DNA of 64,000 nt. Source: Rhabdornis inornatus (Eukaryota > Chordata > Aves > Passeriformes > Rhabdornithidae). The notes below the pieces were generated by a model. The model was given only the letters and a program-made list of their open reading frames with translations. It searched no databases and was not told the DNA's origin. Positions 24,301-37,698 of this stretch are shown here, piece after piece. A program made the translations under genes and the position numbers. The DNA is taken from positions 124,001 through 188,000 of the forward strand of contig VWZS01002007.1 of the NCBI GenBank assembly GCA_013397075.1, given 5' to 3'. Each line of letters starts with the position of its first letter. Position 1 is the stretch's first letter.

Positions 24301-27300
24301 AAACCTGTTATACCACATATTCACTTTTGTGATTACTGGATACACTGCTGAGGGCATAATAGTGTCTTGAAATTGTTTCTGTTGAGACTACTGTCTGAAT
24401 ATATCCTTAAGTTATTTCTGCTTATCAACAGATCTTTGAGACAGGCACATAGCACAGGGACATTTCCACAGTGATACCACTTCCATCAGACAGCCTCAAG
24501 ACACTTTGCAAGGTATATTTGAGAGAGGAATAGTCCTTTAAAAACTGACAGACCACTGTCTCAGAAGCTGTAGGGTTGCTGGCATGTCAGCATTCAGTGG
24601 CCCATCCTGATGGCTGATAATATTAGATGTTTTTGAAGACAATGAAAAACTCTTTGTGAAATAATAGGTTATTTCTTTTTCGGGGAAACTAATAGTGACC
24701 AAGTCATTGGACCAAAACCACTAATCCAAAACTTACAAGATATATTGCAGGGACATGCCGATGTCCAAATAACAAAAGCCTCCCACTCTCTGTTATAGAA
24801 GACTTTTAAAGTCAGGAAAGATTATAGACGAAAGGACTTTGAAAGTTCAGAGAAAAACACTTGCTGAGTGAAATGCTGGTGAGATTACATTTTTAAAAAT
24901 GGAGAAATGTTCCAAAACTGATGAGCAGGAAATTTGGCTTATTTGGCAAAGAACAAAAGAATAATCCTATTTTGCTTATTGTACTTCTGTGCCCATAATT
25001 TGATTCCAAGAAGGCTGAAAGGAGTGAGAAGTACCTTTGTAGCAAAAAATGCCCACTATATCCAGGGACTTGAGGGATCTTTATGCCGTTACTGAACCTT
25101 AATTCTCTTAATGCTAAGAGATGATGTGGGCAGACAGAGTTGATGGGAAGGATCCAAAAGATAACCCCATTTCTACTAGTTTCTGTTCACTTCTGAATGA
25201 TATCCAGCATGTCAGGCTCAGGTTACTGTTCCCAGACTCTCCCTGCTATCTCCTTCTCCTTCTTTAATTCAGTTAATCTTTCTCTATTCTTGCCATCTAT
25301 TTAGTTAGTCTGTCCTAAACTGTTTCTTTTGCAACACTGCTGCAATCCTGCAACCAGCAAGATAACCAAGAGCTGCCTTTGGCAGCTCAACACTAGTGTA
25401 GATTTGCCAGGTCTCAGAGTGGCTGATAAATCTTTCTGCTACAATTTTTTTCTCTGTCTAGCAGCAAGCTTGGAGGAAGAAGAATAAGAAAAGCACTCTG
25501 TTGCTGTTCTATTCTCCGTCTCTCCGTACGATTTTTTTTGTCTTATGTTGTCCTCGAGAAACTAGGAGTCCATTCTAAGTAAGAATCAAAAAACTATCTC
25601 TTTTCTGTCCTACCAAAGGCAGAGTTAACACCATAAAAATTCAGGACAAGGGAGTAAAGGAATGTTCACAAGAACTTACTGCAGCTAAATGGAAAGGAAA
25701 GAAGAAGGAGGGTTAACTCCATTTCCTTCTTTGCCCAGGTCTCCAAAAATGTCCAAGTGATTATTAGGGGTACTGTTTGTCATCACATCATAAAAGAGAA
25801 GATCATGTTAACACTTGTGAATCTCTGTGCCCAAGCCTTCATTGAAAAGAACTCAGAACAAATGTTCCTCTCTGCTCCTTCCTTCTTAATTGCCTGTTAT
25901 TGCTGCAACCATTCTGCACATGGCAGAATGCATGCTTTTGCCTCAATATGATATTTAAAAAGGAAGTTAAATGCTCTGGCACCTTCATAAGAAAATTTCT
26001 CACCCTCAGATTGTCCATGATGAAGGGGAGAGAACTTCTTATTCGCTAAGTGGCATTTTATGGCAATGGAAATTTGGCATTTATACCTGTTTCAAATATG
26101 TTCCCTTGAGTCTGTTTCCTTTTAGCGAACACTTCATTTTACTTACTTTTTCATCGAGTTCAGCTGATGACAAAAAACAAAGCAAGGAAGGCTGACTGGA
26201 AAATTGGAATTCTGTTTCATTTAACTGCTTCTAGTTTCAAAATTTGTTTCTGTATTCATGCGAATGCAATCTGTGACCTTTCCACTGAAAACAAAGCACT
26301 ACTCTGTGACAAAGCCCCCAGAGAAGTTTCACAGTGGCTGCACTCCCCAGGAAAGGACAAGACTCCTCTGGAGAGTTTTCACTAACCAGACTGGGGTTGG
26401 AAACTTGGTTTTCCATAGCTGGGAGAAAGCCAAGGCCTTTCTCTTAGCCTGTCTCTCCTTCCCTCCGTTTATCATCTGGAGAAGCTATTTTGCCAAATTT
26501 TGGTGAAATGACATTTCAATGTTTGCTGCAACAAAATGACATTTTCGGACAAAAAAAAAGAACTGTCAAAAGACTCTTAATGTTTTATAGTTGAGTGCCC
26601 AAAAAACGTTCTCTCTACAATTCATTACTGTATAATCTTTTGAGAAAAGAAGCAGCCCTCTAAACTTTTCTCTCACCAGTTGCACTGAAAACAGCACTCC
26701 AGTCTTGATGCTTAAGAACCAAGTCTTTTATGCCACAACTTTGATGACAATACAAATTTAGAAAAATAAATTGTCAGCGTAACATTTAAGAAAACCGAAC
26801 TCTACAACAAGCCTAATTCATAAACAAAACTTAGACTCACTTTTTTTCCGAATCCTTTTTTATTTATTTTTCTGCAGTAATACTTGCAGAACACTTGGGT
26901 CTCATATGCATAATTTAGCATGGAAAAAAATGCAAACAACTGAGCTGTAAGTGACGCTTGGTGCAGAGACAGTAAAATGAGATCTTATTGTTGTTGAACT
27001 GGCAATATGTCCTGTCTACCTCTGAGAGCAGAAATTGTACCCTCAAGTGTACTGTGACATGTTTTAATCAGCATAAAATGGAACTGCCACTGAAAACATG
27101 GATCTCATACTTGATGCACTATATCCTGTTCTTTCCCACCTTGTCTTTACTATATGACACCTTCCCACACGAAGAACAGGATAGCTTTAGCTGTTCTTCT
27201 GCCTTGATCTTTTTCATTGCATGTTATAGGAAAAATGGATGGATCGGAACTGGGAATGAGTAAGCAGATGGAGATGGACAGAACAATATTTTTTATTGCA

Positions 27301-30300
27301 ATGGTGATGTCATTTTAAGCAGAATTACAACATTTGTTACTACCTGGTAGTTTCTCCAGGTAAGGTCACCAGGAGCCATGATATTCCCTATAAAATTTAG
27401 GTTATGGGGAGATCTGTTTTTTATGCCAATTGCCTCTCTGTGTTTTCACTACAACAAAAAGGAAGCATATTTGGACCATCCTGAGAACACCCATCTTCCT
27501 GAAATGGAGCAGATGGCTCTGAACTCTTTAATAGATGCTTGGCACCCCCCAGGCTGGGCTGCATTATATCAAAGGTAACCTCTGGCACACACACTGCAGA
27601 ATGGGATGTGCAGCACCACACTGGATTTCACTCTCCCATCAGAATTCAGGCAATCCACATACTTATTATTGCTTCAGCTATCAGGAGTGGGATTTACGTG
27701 CTTAAATTACTCAGATAAAAAAAAATAGACTATTTTATTGACTAAACAATATTGTTCCTCTAAAAAAACACACGAGACATAAATACAGACAAAAATGCAG
27801 ATGAACTGTTAAGTAATTTGCAGTAGTTTGAAATACTTATATTCATACCACGGTTGTAGACTTTTTTTACTGGAATATATTTTGCATTTGTTAACAAAGA
27901 TATTATTCCGTTTAAGTCAATTGGGGCTTCTCTGGTGTATCCTAGAACAGAACTGGAGCCAAGATATGTATCTTACTCAGTTCATTAGACTCTCCAAAGC
28001 CGTAGATTAAATAAGCAAGTATGTCACTAAATCTGTTCAGCATTAAAATGATACAAAATGTATTTTTCTTCTTCCAACTAAATAGTTTTCTTCAAATTTG
28101 AACCAGATGGAAACACAGTGAGTTATCTGAGATGAGCTCATCTGGACTTCTGAGTGGAATGTCCGACATTTGCTCACACATCTTGAGATGTGAGTTAGGG
28201 TCTGAATGGGAAAATTTTTATCATCTTATGTTTACTCTTGTGGATAGGCTCATTAGCTTCAATGGACAACAAGAAAAACACATGACACATGCATAGGCAG
28301 AGTAAGACCATGCAGGGCATGATTCTGTATAAAACTCTCAACTGTAGTTCACATTCCAAAGAGAATTGTCCCTCAAAAGTCCAGCAAACACAATAAATAA
28401 AAGCTCAGCATCAAAATCAGTTAAGAAATGTGGAGCAGTTCTTATTTTTGTATGTCTTCCATTAAACCTGCTTTCGCTATGTTTGTCTGGAAAATTAATA
28501 TTACAGGGGGCACACTGACTCGTAAGTCTTCTATGGAACCAGGCATACTGTTGTGATTTGAGTAATTAAAAAAAAGCAGGCATCTACATTATTTCTCGTA
28601 ATAGTAAATAAAAAAACCGACAAACCTATGAGGGAGTTTATAAATGTAAAGCAGCAGATATCAAATCCCCTTGTTTTCAGGATTAAAACCAAACAGTTCC
28701 AATGAGAATTCACTCCCCCATGTAAAGGCTACCAGGAAACTCCAGGTATTTCAGCTGTGGAGTCACTTTCTGTTGTCAGGTACACCAAGTGCTGCAGTCA
28801 AACAGCTCCTGTGTTGAAGAAGTATCTGTCCTTTATTAGCCCAATCAGGCTAATCTTGCCTCACTGAACTCAGAGTTCTGCTGTTGCCTTCACTGATGCA
28901 GGAGTTTTACCTTTAGTTAAGAGCCTGAATATTAAATGCATTGAGCTCCTGTATCATCAGCAAAGAAAATGATACCCAAAAGTACCTCCTCCGTATTATT
29001 ATGCGCATTCAATTTTTAGACAGTGTGTGATGGCTGCTTCAGGCTAATTTACCAGGCTTCCTGGTAAGATGAATTAGCACAGGTGGAATTCCTCTCTGTG
29101 AGAATTAAGCTGCTTCTAATATTTAAACTGAACAGGTTTCCTTTTTCACACTGCATTGAACTGGGGCCAGCATACTTTTTAATGTGCAAAACTCTCCCAT
29201 GAGCAAGTTGGAAGAGTCTGTTCTGTGGCAATGAAGAAAATCTGTATACCTGAGAGAGATTTAGCAGCCATCTGCCTGAAAGTTTTTCCAAACTCTGCTA
29301 TAGACTTTTGGGTTTGTTTTTTATCTTTTAAACACTTTGAATCATAATCCTAATCAGAATGGCCTGAATTTATTCCTCCTACGACTCCACTGCAGTTCAA
29401 TAATTATTTTGTATTTATTCTTTCCCTCTTTTGGAAGGAAGATAGCGAAAAAATCTGCAATTAAACAAGCTTCGGGCTCATAAGACAGCTTTCTATCCTG
29501 AAGATTTCAAAGTTTTTATAGTTTAGGGTTTGGGGTTTTTTTTTCCTAATCAAAATCAGATACACAAAATCTGATTTGTATTGGCTAAATTCCAATTTAT
29601 TTCTCTTGCCTGATGTTTCCTTCTGGCTAGCCCTGCATCTTCAGTTATGTGTAGCCAAGGGGAATCACCAGCCATGGGAATGTTAGTTGAATTTAACTGA
29701 ATAAATCTGGGCCCTGGTGCCTTCATTTTGTGACTTTCTTTTTTGATATCCCCAAAGTGTTTGACAGAGACTTAAAGGTTTGTGGGCCAAGATTTAGATT
29801 ATTACTTGAACATCAAAAGATGAAACAGACTATTCTGAAATATAAACAAATTTGCACATGAACTCAAAGCTGAATTTATTCAGCAGAAATGTCTCAGTAG
29901 GACTTCATGGACACCAGGAAAAATGAAAAATAGCAGGATTAAAAAAAAAAATCATACTTACTGGAGCTGTGGACATTCTCAGGATAATTAGTTACATATG
30001 TTTTGGTTGTGCCCTAGGGTAAAATAAGTTCTGGGATGAGGTAATAAATAAATTAAATGTGGTTTTGGAAATAGTTATCCCTCACTACCCAAAATGTCCA
30101 CTGCTAAAAGAATTTGGAGGCAGACAACTTTGGAAATTTGAAAGGACCACAGACACAATTTTTATAAGGGCAACAATACTGTAAAGAAAACACCACAAAA
30201 ACTGAAGTCAGCACAATTTTGAATGATGCTGATCGATGTGCTGAGCTAATCTAATTGATATATTTTGGAAAGATTTGTCTGAATAAGCTAGGTAATTTAG

Positions 30301-32394
30301 AAATGAGCTATATAATAATGTAGCACCACTTAAAGTCATGAATTATTACAGCAGCAGCTGGAATACTAGCTACATGTTTTGATCACATGGATGAATTTTA
30401 TAAGCACTGAATTGCTTTCTCTGGCCACCACCCTTCTTTTTTTTCCTGCATTTTTTAGAGTGGAAAATGTAAATACAGCTTAGCACCCATTATCATGTTG
30501 TATATTCACTTACTCCTGTTATTCAGTCTCTTGCTTGCAGTACTTCAAGAGCAACCTTTTTCTAACAGTGCCCTGCCCCTATAGTGAAATAGAGAACCTG
30601 CTTGACCCAGCCAATCTGAGAAGACATATTTTAAGTCCTTGACCAATTTCTAGGCTTTTACTTAAGGCTAATTATTTCCATTTTCAGTGGAAAAGATAGA
30701 TTTCAAGTGCTTGACACCATGCTGTAGGTTTTTTTTGGTCTTGTAGAAGCAAGAAACAAGTAAATTTGCCAGAGTCTCCTGAGGTTTTGATAAACTGCAG
30801 AATTTCCTTCTCCCAACTTTTTCATCAATTTTCCAGAAGATTTCATAGAACTCTCACAATTTAAAATGTATTCTTGTGTTGGACAAAAAATATTAATACT
30901 TAGTCTACAGTATCAAACTCATTTCTACATGTCTTTGCTTCAGTTATCCATTTTAGCTCTTCTTATTCCTCCTCCATTAGACGCAGGATCATTCTGGGCT
31001 GGCAGCTCTGTTGCCTCTGCAGTAAGGACTCTCCCAGTGGAAAATAAGAATGAGTAAGTCCTGGATCTGGTGTATCTTTGCAATGCCTATTTAGCATTGT
31101 ATTAAACAAATGGACAAATCAAGGCCTATCAGTTTACCACTCCTGCCCCTTTGTGCCAGATTAATCCTCAACCAGTTTACCTCAGCCCAGTCACAGGTAA
31201 TTAAAAATTCAAATTACTCCAGCATCCAAAGGATTTTAATCAGGGACTAGACTTTGGTCTCTTTCTTCTTAGTCAAGATGTCCCTAGTCTCTGTATTCTT
31301 CCATCAGTAAATTTTAAGAACTTAGCAAAAAGATAAAAAGAAAAATTAACTTGCAATTCTGTCTTTGCTGTTCTGTTTTTTCCACTTAGAATGCAGATGT
31401 AGGTTTTCTCAGGTGCACAGTATCCCCATGAGGCATCCCCTCCTGAGGCAGTGACAGCAACTGAAGCAGAAGAGGAAACCAATGGCAAGGTATCCTAAAA
31501 CTTGATTGATCTTGGGTTGAGGCATGTAAAGACAAGGAAAAAACTGAACCCAAAACCTGATTAAGATGTTTTGAAGGAGCTTTAGGAGGGACTACCACCT
31601 GGAGAACTCAATATGCTTGAACATTGTGGTCTTCCAGCTGCCACAGAAAGGATGTGTCAGGGGACCCACACAAATTCCAAAGTAGCCTGTGTCATTATAG
31701 AAGCATTTTCATATAATATCAAAGATACGTGCTAAATCTAAAAAAGCTGTATGGGCAACTGTATTTTCTCAACTGAATTTAGCAACACAATCTGTCTAAA
31801 GCCATTGAAAATCATCTTTTAATAGCAAACATTTTCTGTTCTATCAGCATATTTCTGCAACACATTCAAGGTTGTTAGAGAAATATGGGATATTGTGGGT
31901 AGAGGTAATCTAGATTCTGTGCAGCAGTGGGTGTTCACAAACACACGTTAACCACAGTTGGGGACTGGAAGTAAGTTAGAGTTAAGCAATTTTCTACAGG
32001 ATTGCATTTTACAATGGTAAGAAGGAAATAATTTTAATCACATAAGTAGAACAAGTATCATTCATTCACTTCTTTCCATAATGATGTGTCAGTGTCCATA
32101 GACCCTGTTATAAAATCCTGTGTTCTGAGCAGCAGCAATTTTTGTAATAACTGGTAGAACTTAAGGATAAGTATTCACAAATAAATCAGGCTTCATATAT
32201 ACTAGATAAAGGGATATGCATCGAATCATTAATAATATATTAAAAATTAATGATCATCTTGATCTTATACAATATCAAATGTAGGGCTATAGCACAACTC
32301 ATACTGATTTTTTACTCTTTTGCAAGCTGAGAGCTGCTGCTGTACTTGCACCACCAGACTGTCATTCAAGAAATGTAGGGATAGCCACATGCTT
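21346..32394. other. Noncoding stretch, no recognised gene
   Basis: About 11 kb with no gene I can support. Notable local points are a textbook-strength splice-acceptor-like tract ending CTTTGCAG at 21897, another at about 26876 (TTTATTTTTCTGCAG), a pyrimidine-rich run at 24000-24032, and A/T homopolymers at about 29941-29951. No CR1 sequence was found. Open frames are at most about 100 codons and unassigned. Confidence 0.6.
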
Positions 32395-32560
32395 CCTGTA
32401 TGACTTATTATAAATTGCTTAATCTCTGTTTCTTAACTCCTCATCCATGAAACAGAATTATTTCCTTGTAGCACAGGAATGTCTATTAAGACACATGTAT
32501 TAATGAGCAGGTACAGTGGCAATAAAAAGTGTAAAATGGCCATTAGGAAAATATCAGAGT
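32395..32560 (+). repeat. MIR-like SINE relic, sense
   Basis: The run GACTTATTATAAATTGCTTA, then ATCTCTGTTTCTTAACTCCTCATCCATGAAACAG, then TATTAAGACACATGTATTAATGAGC and AAAAAGTGTAAAATGG parallels the MIR layout. MIR has 'gaccttgggcaagtcacttaa', 'tctctctgtgcctcagtttcctcatctgtaaaatg', then a 'gaggattaaatgagata' and 'aaagtgcttt' tail. The order and spacing agree better than individual bases. It could also be a related ancient SINE. Confidence 0.45.
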
Positions 32561-34266
32561 GAAAGCTCTCTGCATTCATACTTGTAATTTATTCCTAACT
32601 TCAGGCCCCTCCACATTTTCTACAGACCTATGCTAATACCTCACAGGTAAACTTTTTCATTTTCTGCTTAATTCTCAAGTGAACATTGCAAAAACACTGT
32701 GTTTGTCTAGATAGTCTTTTATCAGAATAGTGTTTTTACTATTTCTTTCAGCATGTTGTGGATACAAATGATATCGAAGTACAGGGTCATCAAAGACTAT
32801 TTTTATAAGAAATGAAGTATCATATAAGGAAATAATCCCACAAAACTTTGTATCCTTCAACAGTCCTTGCCAGTGAAAAATGTATTGCTGAAAATTTGGT
32901 TTGTCCAATGTGAAATTCGGATATGTTAGAGATGAAATTGTCAGTCACTTAATAGGTAGGAAAACTGTAAATGGATTATAGCAATGCCTACTTTAGGACC
33001 TTTCATTTAAAATGCTCTGATTAAGTCTTGAGTGTATTGGAGCAACATTTTTCATGACAGATAAAGCAAATGGAAAGGCGAAGATTGAAGAATGATGTAA
33101 GATTGCACAATTGCTCCACGTGGAGCAAATCTGCCCTAGCACTAAGGAGCCATTTGAGGAAGCTGGGAAATGGAGAAGGGTGTGGCTGGTGAAACCCTGT
33201 CTCTCAGAGCCATAACCACATGTTTAAAATAGCTTTGGAAAAATACACTCTGGCCCATCTTTGTTGTTTTTGAGTGCAGTAAACTTTCTACACGAGTCCT
33301 TTAAAACAAGCATGCTCTCACATGGAAGACTAGGAGCCATCAGTGGCATAAATCATGTCCTCAATTTCCACACTCCTCTCAGTTCTATGTAAGAAGGAGT
33401 TCCCAAAGGCAAGATTCCATGTAGTTATTGTCTAGCTGAAGTATTCTCTGTAGTGATGCACAGAAAATATTTATTGTTAATTCCACAGAAAATTAAAGAA
33501 CAGAAAACAGGGGAAATCATTATTTACAATAAAAATATATGTGTGGGCTTATGCGTCATAAGTATAAATAGGTCACAGTCAGGAGTAACATAGTATTCTG
33601 GCACAATAAGTTTCCACTTAAGAAAATATTTTATTTAGGGAGGGCAATAGATTTTTCAATGATAAAGAAATAACAAAGACAGCCATGCAGCTAAAGGCAG
33701 TAACTTTACTAAAGGTCCTTTTCTAACTAGTTATTTAAAGAGAGAGGAAGTTGACATGGAGCTATCACAATCACAGCTACCATATGATTCTGATAAAATG
33801 CTTCAGGAGACAGTAGAATGACAGAATGAAAACAAAAAAGATCCTCAGGGTGATCTATCTCAAATTAAGTCTAAAGGCCTTTATGTCACTTCAGACCAGC
33901 CCCTATTTCAAAATGGTTCAGAAGGCCCCTTCCAGAGGGTGGCAGTCCCACACGTAGGATGCTGAGTTGGTTCTGAGTAGCCATGCAAGAAACTTCTTTC
34001 CTACTTACGTAGCAGCTTCTTTTTTTTTTTAATTTTGATTTAAACTGAGATGTGATACCAAGGCTTATACCCTGGCATGACACTGGGATTTGAGGTTTTC
34101 ATTGTAAAGACTCAGTGCAGTTTTTTGATCAGTTACTTAGACAAATGTAGTCCTGAATAAACAGGTACAAGACAGCACATCAAACAACAAAAAACATTGT
34201 TACGCTTTGTCTCAGTGCTGTAGGTCCTTCTGCATGGAATGCAGAGTTTATGTATTTGTCAAGGTC
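32561..34266. other. Noncoding stretch, no recognised gene
   Basis: Besides the E-box palindrome, nothing assignable is seen. There is an 11-base T run ending at about 34030 and a short - strand frame at 33886-34083 that resembles no known protein. Confidence 0.6.
33111..33128. promoter_or_regulatory. 18-bp perfect palindrome centred on an E-box
   Basis: TTGCTCCACGTGGAGCAA reads identically on both strands. Its centre, CACGTG (33117-33122), is the canonical E-box bound by bHLH-type factors such as the USF and MYC families. The symmetry extends six bases on each side, which is longer than the E-box itself. Whether it is bound cannot be told from sequence, and no promoter or transcription start was identified nearby. 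Confidence 0.45.
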
Positions 34267-34670
34267 ACACAATCACAGAATGTTTGAGGTTAGAAGGAAT
34301 CTCCAGAGGTCGTCTGGTCCAACCCATCTGCTCGAGGCTGGGCCAGTTGTCCAGGACCATGTCCTGATAGCATTTGAAGGATCGAGACTCCACAACCTCA
34401 GGGCATACTGTACCAGTGAAACAGTGTTTCCCAGCATTCAGGGGGTTTGGGCCAGCTGTCTCTTGTCCTGTCAGTAGGCAGCATTGAGAAGAGCCTGGTG
34501 TCATACTCTTAGCATCCTCCCATCATGTATTTATATATGCTGATGAGAACCCCATGTGCCTTGTCTTCAGGCTGAACAGTCCTAGCTCTCTCAGCTTTTC
34601 CTCATAGGATACATGCTCCAGTCCCTACCTCAAAACCATAGTCCTTCACTGGACTCTCTCCAACAGCAGT
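34267..34670 (-). mobile_element. CR1 LINE retrotransposon, 3' end, antisense
   Basis: Read on the + strand this begins with CACAATCACAGAATGTTTGA, the reverse complement of a CR1 3' terminus. It continues through GTCTGGTCCAACCC, GTCCAGGACCATGTCC and GAGACTCCACAACCTC, then TCTTGTCCTGTCAGTAGGCA, GAGAAGAGCCTGG, GGCTGAACAGTCCTAGCTCT and CTGGACTCTCTCCAACAGCA. All are standard blocks of antisense CR1. It lacks the portion between the CCAGTG segment and the TCTTGTCCTGTCA block that is usually present, so there is an internal deletion near 34440. The copy is 5'-truncated and inactive. Confidence 0.95.
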
Positions 34671-37065
34671 CTTACAACAAATTTCCTCATTATTGGTCAA
34701 GCTGAGGAAGAACTGTATGTGTTTCTTGCTTTCTGAGAAAGATGCATTGGCCAACATCAACCTTGTCTAAGAAAGAGTCACAATTTTCTTCACATAATGT
34801 ATGGTACTCTCTCAGCCTCCTGCCTTCCAGATTTGTGCACTCTGGGATCATTCACAGAGAAAAACTGAGTGTCCTGGGTACAGAAGAAAAAGAGGGGTGG
34901 AGTTTTCTAGAACTGTTAAATTCCATACCACCCATATCATGGCAGGGGAGCTCAGTTTCAGCAGAAAATGCTGATCTGCTGGAAGCAGGAAGTGGAGTCA
35001 GTCTTACCTTGGTGGTGGGGAAAGGTAGACTGGTCCCTTGAACACATGCAAGCTGTAACTGCTGCTGAAGCCATGGAGGGGTGACTGTGCTGCTGCTGCA
35101 CTGGGGAAGGGAAGCCCCTGCATCAGGACTACCACTGTAGCCATCAAAGCCACCTTTTCCCAGCAGCACGACTCCTGCCCAGACTAAGCAGCTTCCCGAG
35201 TACTGCAGGGCCCAGTTTTATCAAGTAAATGGTTCTTATCTCAACTCAGAATCTCTGCTTTTAATGTCCCTCTCACCAGGAGAGGGTGAGGGGAAGAGAC
35301 CATCTTAAGCTGGGTTTAATTTTCCACTGGGTTTTTTAAACCAGCGCACTGAGATAATTTCAGAGCTGAATGGACTTTGTAATCAAATAAGTTTTTTTGA
35401 ACTTTCAAATATTTTGGAAAACTTAATTTGGCCGATTGACTTTGCTTTCACCTGAGGCACTGGTATCCTGTAGAGTAGCAGGGATAGGTCCCAGTTTTGC
35501 TCTGCTGTGCAGGGTTGAGATGTGTGCCTACGGCACCATGCCAGGTACATGCAGAGAGGCACCTCCTCATCCTGCCCTTCCCGTTGGCTGCACAAACCCC
35601 TGCAGCTCTGCACTCACTGCACAGGGTTCACAGGCACCATAAGTGTGCAGCTGTTTGGGATCTGCTCTGCTGTCAGATATCCGCTCCCTTTGGCCTCTGG
35701 GGAAAGGCTAGCAGGTCAGATTCAGCCTCTTCCTCTGCCTGTCCTGGGCCATATGTCTACAATACAGGGAACGATGCAGCCTGGTACAAGGAAGAGTGGA
35801 GCTAGTGGGGCCAGGTCTGGGCAGTTACTACTTTGGATCCCCAAAGCAGTTCTGCATTTGCACGCAATTGGGTTGAAGGTGTTAACACAACTTTCAGCTG
35901 AAGATATGAAAGACTGCAGTAAGATCCTTGAAAAACTGTAAAATCTCCTTCACATGAGGTCTATAATGACAAGTTAAAAATTACCTGTCAGGAATGTGTA
36001 TGGATACCTGATCTTGCATGAGTGATGGGCAGTTTGAGGTCCAAGTTTTTTCCACCCAGCCATTTCTATAATACCTAGGTAAGAGCTTCCTTTCTCCACT
36101 GGGAATCAGTTCTTAGGTTGAAATACTCCTGATACATCTTCCTTATTGCACATACATAGGCCAGTTGAATGTGAATGAAACCACTTCCAGCACTTAGTTC
36201 TTCTAGTTACTTCTGACTTCCTAGTGAGTAGCATCATTCCCCCAGGCTCACAGAATCCTAGCCCACTAATCCCACCTCACTGAAGTTGCTTGAGCTTACA
36301 CTCTCCTTATACAAAGAATCACCATAAAGACACCATTTCACCCCTCTTGCGCCTCTTTTGCATTTGCCTTGGTTTATTGGTTACATATCAGAGTTCAGGA
36401 AGGAAATATTTCATACTACTTTGCAGTCTTCTCATGTCATCTTATAAGTTTCTATGCTTATTGGTCTGTCATTACAGAAAACACACTTTGTTTCGCGGAG
36501 CTCACAACTGATTCTAGCCTTATAATCAGATATTAATATTTCAGAAGGGAGAGTCTACCTGATGCTCCAGAATACTTCAAAGACTGATTGCAAATAATTT
36601 TTTTGCTTAGATTGATCTGACTTTAGATTAGTTAGAATTGTTGTTAATAAATAGTGAATGACTTTATGCTAAATGTTGCTGCCAATTACTTCCTTTAACT
36701 GTGCTCACAGTGAGATCTTTTAAAAAAGATCTCACAGGAATAATTACATTCTCTCACTGTAAAAGGATTTCTTCTTGCTTCTTCTTCTTGTTATGTACAC
36801 TTACTGCCAGTTCAGGCATTCAGCTTTGAAAATTTTCTTGGTCTGACACTGCCAATTCTCAACCACTGTTACCCAAACTGAGTGACAACAAAGGCTGCCA
36901 TTCATATCTCTAGAATGCTGCCTTTTTTATTAATTGACCATAATATAACTGTTACTACTACAGTACTATTGCAGTAGTCCCAGTGTGTATTATGATAGTA
37001 ACCTTTCTGATATGCAAATAGAAATAAATTAATATCACAGTCTAAAGTGGTTATAGCATCTCCCT
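34671..37065. other. Noncoding stretch between two CR1 copies
   Basis: No recognised gene. The segment at about 34980-35800 is richer in G and C and gives several overlapping open frames of 70-139 codons in both orientations, as expected from low stop density. An AT-rich stretch follows at 36480-37030 and holds a 26-bp hairpin-forming palindrome (36710-36735). Confidence 0.6.
36710..36735. repeat. 26-bp near-perfect inverted repeat
   Basis: The arms GTGAGATCTTTT and AAAAGATCTCAC are exact reverse complements separated by two A residues. The sequence could form a cruciform or, if transcribed, a short hairpin. The arms are too short for a microRNA precursor. There are no flanking T runs or target duplications to indicate a small DNA transposon. 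Confidence 0.8.
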
Positions 37066-37270
37066 ATGATCCTCTGGTTAGGACCCAAACCCTGTGGCAG
37101 TTACATCTGTATTCTCACACTCATTCCCGCTGTGCTGTCTTGGACCAATGTTCAAACATCTGCATCCTTCAGTTTCATCATTTGTGAAATGCTACTTTTG
37201 AAGACCTTCATAGAGTTTGTGAAAAACTATGAAATAATGGATTTAGAAAACACTAGCAAACCCCACAATA
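37066..37270 (+). repeat. MIR- or L3-like ancient repeat relic, sense
   Basis: The series CTGTGCTGTCTTGGACCAAT, then CAAACATCTGCATCCTTCAGTTTCATCATTTGTGAAATG, then ATAGAGTTTGTGAAAAACTATGAAATAATGGATTTAGAAAACACT parallels the ancient SINE layout. The matching parts are 'tgaccttggacaagtca', 'cctcagtttcctcatctgtaaaatg', 'gttgtgaggattaaatgagataatg' and the '-gaaaac' tail. The open frame covering it (37066-37338, 90 codons) is therefore most likely repeat-derived and not a gene. Confidence 0.5.
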
Positions 37271-37698
37271 AAGACTTTCATTTGCTTGACTGTGTCTTAC
37301 CTAGGATCTATGGACCTGAGCACCAGGTCCAACTTTAAGGGGTCTGGTGGCAGGGGAACAAAAAATCCAGACAGTAGGCATGATAAAAGACTAGGAAAAA
37401 AGGATGCCTACAACAGGCTTGCTACCTGATATTCACTGGACTTTTGTTTAGATGTCCCAAAAAATCTGATAGACTCATGCTCAGGGTAGCTGAACTCAGG
37501 GGAGCCTGAGCCCATCCTGCTTGTATTCCAACCTGGCCAGCTGTGGGGCAGCTGTGTTCTGCAAGCCAGACAACCATGTCCAAGCTGAGATAACTTGTGT
37601 TAGCATGGCCCAGAGCTTTCAGGTAGGAGCCTGACCATTTCAGTTAGATCAAAGAACTCTTGAGCTGTCTAAACCAGTACAAAGACACCTGGAAATAT

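Noticed and set aside
37066..37338. 90-codon + strand frame as a possible gene
   Set aside because: It coincides with the MIR- or L3-like relic, which explains the sequence better.
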